DNA from: Penium margaritaceum
Lineage: Eukaryota > Streptophyta > Zygnematophyceae > Desmidiales > Peniaceae
Assembly (NCBI GenBank): GCA_023375785.1
Contig: SZWC01004840.1
Location: forward strand, 14,608-78,228
Length of the DNA: 63,621 bases
Direction: 5' to 3'
The notes beneath the pieces are model-generated. The model saw only the letters and a program-made list of their open reading frames with translations. It did not search any database and was not told where the DNA came from. Below, one piece after another: positions 56,023 through 63,621 of the stretch. Within the stretch, counting starts at the first letter, position 1. Every line of letters begins with the position of its first letter. The position numbers and the translations under genes were made by a program.

Positions 56023-57135
56023 TCAGATGGCATCGAGCTCAGCCTGGAAGGCAGCACGCCACTGCTCAGCGTCGGGGGCTGACAAGGCCTCAGGAAGGCT
56101 GGTGGGATCAGGAGACAGCAGTGGTGCACTGCGTGTAGCCAGGGCATATGCCGCAGAGGGAGGGTCGACCGTCATCATGGACTCAGCGGCATCTCGAGCG
56201 AGACCGTGCTCATGAGCAAGTAGTGCAATACCATTGGCACAGCCAAGGTGAACCTCAGCGAGGCCGCGAGCACTCAGGCCGAGGGTCTTCGTGCCCGGGT
56301 CACTGCAGACAACGCTACGCGTGGGGCGAGGGCGGAGACCCCCGCCGGGTGCCCGTGTGTAGGGGTCCGATGGGGCAGGAGCAGCGTGCGCTGCTAACTC
56401 ACATGCCGGTGTGGACTGCACGACAGGCGCGCCACTCAAGGTTGGCGTGGCCTCACCAGCCGGGGATGGGTCCACGGCAGACGCAGGCATGTCCACGGCC
56501 GGAAACAGGGACGATGCATAGGCAGACATGGACGCGGACACACGATCAGACTGATCCTCAGAGGCGGAAGCAGGCGCAGGATCAGGCAGAGCCTCAAACA
56601 CGGAGGCAGACTCGGATGCAGACACGGACATGGAAGAGAGCGGAGAGTCAGAGGAGCGAGCCACAAATGGGGTGGGACTGGGGGTGCTGGTAGGCACAGC
56701 CTCTTGGGACATCCCATGGGATGTCGGCAACGGAGTGACCGTACTGGCCGGGGGTACTGTGCCAACCGTGACAGGAGCCTCCCCCACACTCCGGGGTCCG
56801 GCACACCCAGTGGCATGAGTTGCACACAAAGCATGGATGCGGGTGAGGTCATGGAAGGTGAGATGCTCAAAGAAGAGAGCGTCACGGGACTCCACAATGC
56901 GGCGGCGCTCAGGGTCCCAAAACCGCCAGGCCTTGGACGGCGGGATGACACCGACGAAGGCGCAGATGCGGCCCGCAGTGAGAGTTTGCTCTCCTGCTGC
57001 TCCGGTGTGAACCAGATATAGGCAAGGGAGCCCCAGACACGGGCCAGGTGCAGATCCACGCGAGGCCCGTACCACAATTCGTAGGGCGTGCGGTGACCGG
57101 GGAGGGGGCCGTGGGGAATATGGTTCCAGACTCAT
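56023..57135 (-). pseudogene. copia E integrase C-terminus and linker
   Basis: The integrase reading continues after a TGA at 57132-57134 (AYMT, stop, VWNHIPHGPLPGHRTPYELW) to VWGSLAYIWFTPEQQ. A frameshift near 57000 then enters the 370-codon frame: GRICAFVGVIPPSKAWRFWD, RRRIVESRDALFFEHLTF. This is followed by a long Ser/Pro/Ala-rich linker that ends in EALSAPDAEQWRAAFQAELD, the start of RT. A TGA then separates it from the RT frame. Confidence 0.88.
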
Positions 57136-58680
57136 GTCATGTACGCCATGCCTTCGAAGGCAAAGGCCTCAGGCATGGCGCTGTCGATGCGCATGGCGTG
57201 GACCGCATCCTCCATGGTGCGGTTCCAACGCTCTGAGACACCGTTCTGCTGCGGGGTGGCGGGAGCGGAGAGGTTGTGGAAGACACCAAGCTCGGTGAAG
57301 GAGCGGGCCATGTCACCGAGGTACTCACCGCCGCGGTCCGAGCGAAAGGTCTGAAGGCGGTGGGGAAACTGACGCTCGGCCATGACCAGCCAAATGCGGA
57401 CCGCAATGGCGGCATCGCTCTTCTGACGCAGACTGTAGACCCAGCGCATATGCGTGAAGTAATCAGTCAACGTCAGGACGCAGCAACCGCGGTCCTCCTG
57501 AAACTCGACAGGGAGCAGACCCATAAGATCGGTGTGGACAAGTTCCAAGGGCCGACGTGCCCTGGAGACAGACGCAAGATAGGTGGAGCGGTGCATTTTG
57601 CCTTCAACACAGGCCAGGCAGTCGGTCGTGGGCGGCGCCTCCAAGGACGCCGCATCAAGACCAAGAGCAGGCTTAGTGCGGATCATCTTGTCGACAGTCC
57701 CTAGGTGCACATGACAGAGGCAGCGATGCAGGAGACGGTGATGTTCGGGGGATAGAGCACCAGCGATTAAAACACGAGCAGTGGGAGACAGAGGCAAGGA
57801 GGGTGCACTTGTAGCGGACCCAGAGATGTGATACAGATCATTGACGATCGTCCCACTGAGGACGGTCTCCTTGGTATCGCGCACAAAGATGCGAGCATCG
57901 GCAGCGGTGTGCGTGACACCCAGGCCCATCTTGGTGCACGCACGGACAGACAGCAGACTGAGTTCCAGATCAAGGACAAAGAGGACGTCGGAGATGTACA
58001 GGGGACCAGCGGGCCCAGTGAACTGCACAACCCCAACACCCTGGACAGGGACCTCATGGCCAGCTGTAGTGCGAACAGAGCGAACAGTGCCAACAGGATG
58101 CAAGACGACGAAGGCGTTACGGCGAAACGTCATGTGATGGGTGGCACCAGAGTCAACGACCCAGGTGGCGTCGATGACACGCGTACAAGGGGTAATGTGG
58201 CACTCGGCGACGCAACAAGGCGCGGCAGCAGGATGCTCATCGGGGGACACGACAAGGCGACTAGCTGAGCGTGCATGAGCAGCATGCAGCCAAGACACAT
58301 CATCAGGTCCGTCACGCGTACACGACTGGACATGGGGACCACCACAGACATCATCACGCAACGACACAGACAGTCCACAGGCAGTAGGACCCCTCGACTT
58401 AGTCAATTCACTCGCACCTCCCTGAGATGAGCGCAGGGCGAGAAGCTGGTGCAGCTCGACGATCATCCTGTCACAATCGGTGAGTGCCTGGGCGCGAGGA
58501 TCCACGGGGGAACCTGCTATAGCAGCGGACTCCTCTGGGATGGCTGCGGTAGTGGCGGCCAAGCAGGCGGTCGCACCGGAAGTCTCGCGCATGCGCGCCT
58601 CATGCGCCTGCTGCAACCCACGGGTGACCTTGGCCAAGTCCAATGGGTGGCCTGTCAGGCGAGTGCACTCAGGATAGCGA
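57132..58680 (-). pseudogene. copia E protease and integrase core
   Basis: Part of a 530-codon open frame. Protease: TWVVDSGATHHMTFRRNAFV near 58150. The pre-integrase domain has the finger HHRLLHRCLCHV and CLACVEGKMHRSTY, with all HHCC ligands. The integrase catalytic residues are complete: LVHTDLMGLLP (Asp), TFRSDRGGEYLGDMARS (Asp) and PQQNGVSERWNRT (Glu). It ends at a TGA after FEGMAYMT. This is the best-preserved integrase of its family in the window (copia-1 has Asp for Glu). Confidence 0.92.
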
Positions 58681-60025
58681 CTGTCATCCCCGTAGTTGAA
58701 GCACAAGAGCCGGCGGCCCGTCAAGCTACCGGAGCCGCTGCTGCCACCGCTGCTGCTACTGCCGTCGCTGCTGCCGCTCCCGTTAGTGCTGCTGCGGCTG
58801 ACACTACTGGTGTTGGTGACGCTGCTGGTCCCGCCACTGGAACCACCACCTGACGATTTGTGACCCTTCTTTCCCTGAGCTGGAGCCGTTGTTGCTGTAG
58901 ACGGCGGGGAGGGAGATGCGGCGGAAATTACAGCTTAAGCGGTGCTGTGGCGAGCGCGGTTCGCGGCGTCCATGCCGGTGACCTCCAGGAAGTGGAGGGT
59001 CGCCCAGCGCAGCAGGGTCCCGTCGCTCGCCATGTCGCAAAGCAGAGTCTGGTCGAAGTTGCTGAAGGCGCACGCGTAGTCGGGGTGGATGCTGTAGAGG
59101 ATGATCTGGAAGGCGGAGTACTGCGCAGGGGCATCATCTCCCAACTCCTCGTACAGCTGGATCGCCCGGCGCCAGTAGTCAGCTGCAGACTCCTGAGTAG
59201 TTTGGTAGAGGGAGTTGAAGTCGGCGAGGCACTGGAACGTCAGAGCCAAGGTGACGCCCTCAAACAGAGTGAACGCCAGTGCCCACGCAGCGTAGGGGTC
59301 AGCTCCCGAGCCGGTCAATGAATCGCCAAGGAACCGACTGAAGTCCTTGGTAAAGACGGTGCGGCCTTCATCAGGCCGGAAGCGGTGCGGACCGCCATCT
59401 GTGTCTGGGCGAGGTCAGACGCCTGGTATGGAGTGAGGTAGTAGGCGAGGACTCCCTCGCTCATGGCCCACATGCGGAAGCGTGGTTCCCAGGACTTGAA
59501 GTCGTTCCCCGGCCGGAAGATGGGCGGGTCCGACTCAAACCACTTGGGTGGTTTGACCGTCGGCAGAGCGACGGCGGAGAGGTATCTCTTCCTCCCCCTC
59601 CTCGCCAGAGTCGGAGAGGTTCTCCGTGACCTTATTAGCATTACCGCCGTGGGCGAGGTGGTCCTCGCTCGGGTCAGCGGACGGATGCTACTACTACTGT
59701 TGGGACTGCTGCTGCTAAGGCAGTAGGCTCCTGATCAGATCCTGCAGCTCAGCAACTTGCTTCGTCAAAGCATTGCGGCTCTCGGCCTGCTGGTCAGCCA
59801 ACGCGCTCACCTGGCGCAACAATGTCGTCGGGCTCGGTGGTCGCTGCTGCTGTTGCGGCGGCTGCTGCTGCTGCCATTGTGGTGATGATGGCGGCGGCCG
59901 ACATTGGCTGCTGACGGTGTTACCCTCGGTAGTTGCGTCGGTAGCGGCGCTGAGGGGGTGAGCTTCGGCATGGTGGCCGGTTCCCCCTGTCCCCCCCTTT
60001 TTTTTGTTGTTTCGGAACACCTCAC
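58681..60025 (-). pseudogene. copia E Gag
   Basis: The likely start is MPKLTPSAPLPTQLP (ATG near 59970), with a frame change inside the polyglutamine tract near 59850. The frame then gives a coiled-coil-like LLRQVSALADQQAESRNALT and KQVAELQDLIRSLL. The Gag core at 59315-59641 reads PPKWFESDPPIFRPGNDFKS, WEPRFRMWAMSEGVLAYYL. The next block, in another frame (58935-59318), has ADFNSLYQTTQESAADYWRR. A Gly/Ser-rich tail leads to the zinc knuckle CFNYGDDSRYPEC (second Cys changed to Tyr, His to Ser), which has the same 13-residue length as in copia-1. Frameshifts and a stop near 58935 break it. Confidence 0.82.
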
Positions 60026-60765
60026 CGCGGAACCTCACCTCCGCAAAACACCTCCGCGAAACACCTCCGCGGACCCCCTTTGCGGTACAGTTCACCGCGG
60101 AAGTTCATCGCGGACTGCCGCGGATCAGCTCAGACTGGAACGCGGTCGCATCGACACGGAACGCGGCGGGGTGCCGCGTGCAGCCACCATGGTTGCGTCG
60201 ATGCGGAACGCGTCGGAGTATTGCGAACTGCCGGGGCACCCCTTCAGTGTGTTTCGCGACCACCGCGGGGCTGCCACGATTGGCAACCGCGGAACCGCCT
60301 CGAACTACCACGAACTCGCGACGGTGAAACCACCGCGGAGCATCGCAGGGGTGTTCCAGAACCGCCGCCGGGCTGCTCGGTGGAACGCCGTGGATGCGTG
60401 GAACACCACGGATCTGTTGCTGCACCGTCACCGCAGGGTGATGCTTTCAGAACGCCGCGTGTGACCGCGGTTGTTCCGCGGCACTATCGGCGGGTTCCGT
60501 TGCGGTCGCGGAGCTGCCGCGTCTGCTGCGATGACCTCGTCACCGCGGAGCACCGCGGAGTGTCCGCGGAGCGACTGCTGTTGTCGCGGAACGGCCGCAA
60601 AAAGCGTCGCGGTATTAAGAAAACAGTGGAAAGGTGGTGGGTCCTCCCAGGACCTCTCACCAAGATAAGGGGGCGCTGCTGTTGCTGCTACTCAAGGCTG
60701 TGGTCGCTCACTGCCACTGCGGTTGCTGCGTCTCTGCTGCGCAACTGTGCGAACACTGGCTCGCT
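60026..60765 (-). other. copia E leader, CCGCGG-rich
   Basis: The leader between PBS and gag contains 12 CCGCGG palindromes in about 600 bp, most followed by A or G in CCGCGGA/CCGCGGAAC contexts. It also has a perfect stem-loop GGTCCTCCCAGGACC at 60640-60654. The frames that seem open here on the plus strand are by-products of the GC bias. Confidence 0.8.
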
Positions 60766-60777
60766 GCTCTGATGCCA
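60766..60777 (-). promoter_or_regulatory. copia E primer binding site
   Basis: The minus strand reads TGGCATCAGAGC immediately after the 5' LTR, one base from the initiator tRNA-Met complement. Confidence 0.9.
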
Positions 60778-61309
60778 TGTGAGACAGCTTTCTAGCACTG
60801 CTATCGTTGGCGTGGCAGTACAAGCCGGCCAGCTAACTCACTAACACACACAGGTGGAGGTGAGAACAGCAAGGGGTTGGCTAGGGGCACAAGTACAAGT
60901 GTCAGAAGCTGCAAATGTTGAATTGTGCAGAGAGAATGACAACTGAGGTCAGGACAACCTAAATAGTGTCACGACCCTACTGGATGCACACACACACGTG
61001 GCGCACAAGGGCGCTATTTTCTAGCAGGACAAAACAGTGGAAGAAAACACAGTTTTGGCCATAACTCCCTGCAGACACGTCAGAACGACGAGCCGTTTGA
61101 ACCAGAACGGCCGCATCGACAAGATCTACATCCTGATAGGCTGATCACCTATGTGATGTCCCACAGCACGAATCTAGAAAATAGGAGTCTTCTGGACGTT
61201 CGTCGCCGCTGGCCGCCGGTCTTCTGCCACCGTCGCCAGTCTCAGGGATCTGCACGTGAAAGGACATGAGCCGAGGGGTCACCGTAAGTCGTGTACTACA
61301 AACACAACA
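60778..61309 (-). repeat. copia E 5' LTR
   Basis: 532 bp, plus-orientation ends TGTGAGACAGCTTTC and AACACAACA. It transcribes leftward, away from copia F. Confidence 0.92.
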
Positions 61310-61794
61310 TCATATTGGTGGGTGTACTCGAAGGTGAGAGAGAAATTTCTTGAGTTTCTTCTTCTGTTTTTTGTTGTGGATTGATAAGATGTAAGTGTTC
61401 AGATTTTGTTTGAAGGAGCGTACAATCATGGAGACAAGGAAGGCAGTTGGGTTCCTGAAATTCGTACCATTGCCCATAGATATTTTACTGTGGTAGGACC
61501 AAAGTTCAGAGAAGAAGGAGGCTTGCAACAACTGCCATATGTAGAAGCGAGGGTTGTTAGATGAGAAGACGAAGGGTGACATTTCAATGTCTTGCCAGAT
61601 GTAGGTTAGGCTATGAATTAGTTTTTGGGAAGGTTGTGTGATTTTCTCGCAATCACAGACCTCACCCAGACCTCAAAATCGTTGGAACAGGTTTTGAGGA
61701 ACGCATCTATCAGACAATCGTCGGAATGACCCCAGTTCATTCTTCCAACGGGGTTTTCATCGGCTTTGTAAACAATACCTTCCACCCCTCCTGG
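61310..61794 (-). other. unassigned, possible exon-like open frame
   Basis: On the minus strand, 61621-61790 is open and gives VEGIVYKADENPVGRMNWGH, followed by SDDCLIDAFLKTCSNDFEVW. This looks compositionally like real protein and unlike the nearby elements. 61310-61582 is open in another frame, with a Lys-rich end. I cannot name a family. It could be a host exon or a fragment of an unrecognised element. It sits between copia E and the TRIM. Confidence 0.35.
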
Positions 61795-62525
61795 TGTAAC
61801 GAATTGGTACGGGAAGCTTGGCCCACTGGGCCAAAACCGCGGTGATTGAGGGTCTCCGACCCTCAATCCATCCCGTCCAATCGCCCACAGTCCAGGACCC
61901 GTTCAAGCCATGAGGAGAAGCTGGCCCGCGCTACACTCCTCCCACTTAGGAGTGGACCCGCCTCGGCGTCCACAGAAGGACTCGAAACCTGGCGCTCTGA
62001 TACCGNTCCTGGTGTAACGAATTGGTACGGGAAGCTTGGCCCACTGGGCCAAAACCGCGGTGATTGAGGGTCTCCGACCCTCAATCCATCCCGTCCAATC
62101 GCCCACAGTCCAGGACCCGTTCAAGCCATGAGGAGAAGCTGGCCCGCGCTACACTCCTCCCACTTAGGAGTGGACCCGCCTCGGCGTCCACAGAAGGACT
62201 CGAAACCTGGCGCTCTGATACCGATGTAACGAATTGGTACGGGAAGCTTGGCCCATTGGGCCAAAACCGCGATGATTGAGGGTCTCCAACCCTCAACCCA
62301 TCCCGACCAATCGCCCACAGTCCAGGACCTGTTCAAGCCATGAGAGGCTGGCCCGCGCTACACTCCTCCCACCTAGGAGTGGACCCACCTTCCGCGTCCA
62401 CAGCGGGACTCGAACCCTGGCGCTCTGATAGCAATGTAACGAATTGGTACGGGAAGCTTGGCCCATTGGGCCAAAACCGCGGTGATTGAGGGTCTCCGAC
62501 CCTCAATCCATCCCGTCCAATCGCC
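61795..62525 (-). mobile_element. tandem TRIM-like miniature LTR element
   Basis: Units begin TGTAACGAATTGGTACGGG at 61795, 62013, 62225 and 62435. Each has a part of about 100 bp, taken as LTR (minus strand ending in TTCGTTACA). A non-coding part of about 105 bp follows, ending (plus) in GCGCTCTGATACC, i.e. on the minus strand GGTATCAGAGC, a PBS directly after the LTR. This is LTR-int-LTR-int-LTR-int-LTR, the form of a tandem TRIM. The fourth unit is cut at 62525 by copia F. Each unit has stem-loops: ATTGAGGGTC/GACCCTCAAT, TTGGCCC/GGGCCAA and CACTCCT/AGGAGTG. Units 1 and 2 are identical and separated by an N, so one may be an assembly duplicate. Confidence 0.75.
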
Positions 62526-63063
62526 TGTTGGTGTGTGGGCTTTGGCCTGACACCCATGTGAGGACAGCATGGTTTGCTCGAGTCTAGCACGATGATGTTG
62601 GTCGAGGTTGTGCCGGTCGAGACCCGGGCACCCGGAGACGTGTTCCGGTGCCACGAGGAGACCTACCTTGCATGATGCGGACGCGTCCGCCTCGTCACGC
62701 TGGCCGTTCTGGTTTAAACGGCGCGTCGTTCTGACGCCTGTGCAGAAAGTTATGGCCGAGTGAGTGTTTTCACCTCGGCGGGCCACTCTAGCAGTTTGCG
62801 CAGATTTGCACAAGGTCTGCCTAGTGTGCAGCCAAACGCGCCCCTAGGTGCGCTGACCGCGCACCAGGCTGCCCCAGCTATTTANATCTCTGCAATTACT
62901 TTCAGATTCCAGCACTTGGTTCATTCCATCTGTGTTCCAACTCTGCCCTCAGCGTGCCTTGCCTTGTGATTCGCGCGTCAGCTGTCCAGGCCAGTGCCTC
63001 GTCAGTGAACAGCAACTCGGCTAGCAAGCTACGTGGCGTGGAAAGTGTTCAGGAATCTTGGCA
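62526..63063 (+). repeat. copia F 5' LTR
   Basis: Begins TGTTGGTGTGTGGGC exactly where the TRIM unit breaks, and ends AATCTTGGCA before a perfect PBS. It is homologous to copia E, e.g. GGCCGTTCTGGTTTAAACGG against GGCCGTTCTGGTTCAAACGG. One N at 62885. Confidence 0.88.
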
Positions 63064-63075
63064 TGGTATCAGAGC
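63064..63075 (+). promoter_or_regulatory. copia F primer binding site
   Basis: TGGTATCAGAGC, a perfect initiator tRNA-Met complement, directly after the LTR. Confidence 0.93.
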
Positions 63076-63621
63076 AGCGAGCCAGTGCTCGCACGGCTAC
63101 GTAGCAGAGGCGCAGCAACCGTGGCATCAGTGAGCGATTGCAGCTGTCGTCTTGAGTAGCAGCAGCAACAGCGCCCACCGTCACGGCGAGAGGTCCTGGG
63201 AGGACCCATCACCTTTCCGACCGTTTTCTTAAAAATCCGCGGCCGTTCCGCGCCTGATCCGCGACAATTCCGCGGCCGATCAGTCGATTCCGCGGAAAAC
63301 TCCTGGTCTTCCGCGGTGACGCGAACTTCGCAGCGAACGCGGCAACTCCTCGGCCGCGTCGGAACGCGTCACCGGTGCCGCGACCCTGCTGCGACTGTTC
63401 GCGTCGTTCCGACGTGACGACTCCGCGGTGACGGCACCGTCGCAGATCACCGGCGTTCCGAGGCTCAGCGACACTCCGCGGCGGAAGCTCGGCGGTGGGT
63501 CTGGAACGCGCCAGATTTCCGCCGGTGGTTCCCCTGGTGCTCCGCGGCCGCAAGACCGTGACAGTTCTGCGACCGTCATTTGGTCGCCAGACGCGACAAC
63601 TCCGCGCTGGTTGCGGAACGC
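63076..63621 (+). mobile_element. copia F leader, runs off window
   Basis: Collinear with the copia E leader: AGCGAGCCAGTG just after the PBS, CAGCAACCG, the stem-loop GGTCCTGGGAGGACC at 63192-63206, then seven CCGCGG palindromes to 63546. The gag should begin beyond the window end. Minus-strand open frames here are compositional. Confidence 0.82.

Larger units (their letters stand above)
53882..61309 (-). mobile_element. copia E, Ty1/copia element
   Basis: A 7.4-kb minus-strand element. LTRs 53882-54415 and 60778-61309 are highly similar. The flanking pentamers GCATA and TCATA share CATA. PPT and PBS are both present. The interior is gag, protease, integrase, RT, RNase H, with long open stretches (530, 370 and 291 codons) joined by single stops and frameshifts. 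It is a close relative of copia-1 and copia F. Confidence 0.93.

Noticed and set aside
60080-60772. 230-codon Arg-rich open frame
   Set aside because: It runs antisense through the GC- and CCGCGG-rich copia E leader; composition, PBS and collinearity with the copia F leader identify it as untranslated leader.
61795-62525. A tandem array of tRNA genes, suggested by GACTCGAACCCTGGCGC
   Set aside because: The T-arm-like bases are next to a PBS-like GGTATCAGAGC and no other tRNA arms are present; the LTR-int pattern of a TRIM fits better.

Overview
This window is a stretch of nuclear DNA from a eukaryote, almost certainly of the green-plant lineage. It is built almost entirely of nested, mostly dead transposable elements. 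The lineage call rests on Ty1/copia elements and Ty3/gypsy chromoviruses primed by initiator-methionine tRNA (PBS close to TGGTATCAGAGC), BED-finger hAT transposons with 8-bp target duplications, and a miniature TRIM-type LTR element. The isolated single Ns suggest a draft assembly. A charophyte alga such as Chara would fit, but that is a guess. I found no convincing host gene, no rRNA or tRNA gene and no CRISPR.

Layout, left to right. A GCGGCTGGW minisatellite (1-63) and unassigned DNA lead into copia-1 (minus strand, 857-8554, two LTRs), which is flanked by a 250-bp direct duplication. Next are a dispersed repeat and copia-2 (minus, fragment). Copia-2 is interrupted by hAT-1 (from 11525, 3' end lost), which abuts copia-3 (plus, 13732-18600). 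Copia-3 carries a complete but decayed hAT-2 (14375-17583, 8-bp TSD). Two plus-strand gypsy fragments (19560-21560) and a G-rich 'TACACTCC' satellite (22050-23560) follow. A minus-strand gypsy 5' fragment (23925-27143) carries a hAT-ended insertion (24800-25728).

From 27154 to 44047 one gypsy LTR (gypsy B) is split by three separate insertions. The first is copia D (27193-33048, TSD ATAAA, youngest element of the window). The second is gypsy A (33237-43031), which itself contains a pogo-like DNA transposon (34305-37157, TA duplication). The third is a small hAT derivative (43063-43738, TSD ATGCCAAA). The interior of gypsy B (44048-48000, minus) then meets gypsy C (48000-52777, plus) in opposite orientation. 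After a second copy of the dispersed repeat comes copia E (minus, 53882-61309). A tandem TRIM array (61795-62525) is broken at its right end by the 5' LTR of copia F (plus, 62526-), which runs out of the window.

The coding parts are retrotransposon Gag-Pol polyproteins and two types of transposase. Nearly all carry stops, frameshifts or lesions in catalytic residues. Copia D has an intact YVDD box and integrase triad; its remaining breaks partly sit at assembly Ns. The most unusual features are the GGATCC-rich subterminal arrays of the hAT family, the tandem TRIM, a tRNA-like segment inside the copia D LTRs, a long hairpin in a gypsy LTR, a 13-residue zinc knuckle, and two unclassified GC-rich or low-identity insertions in gypsy C.
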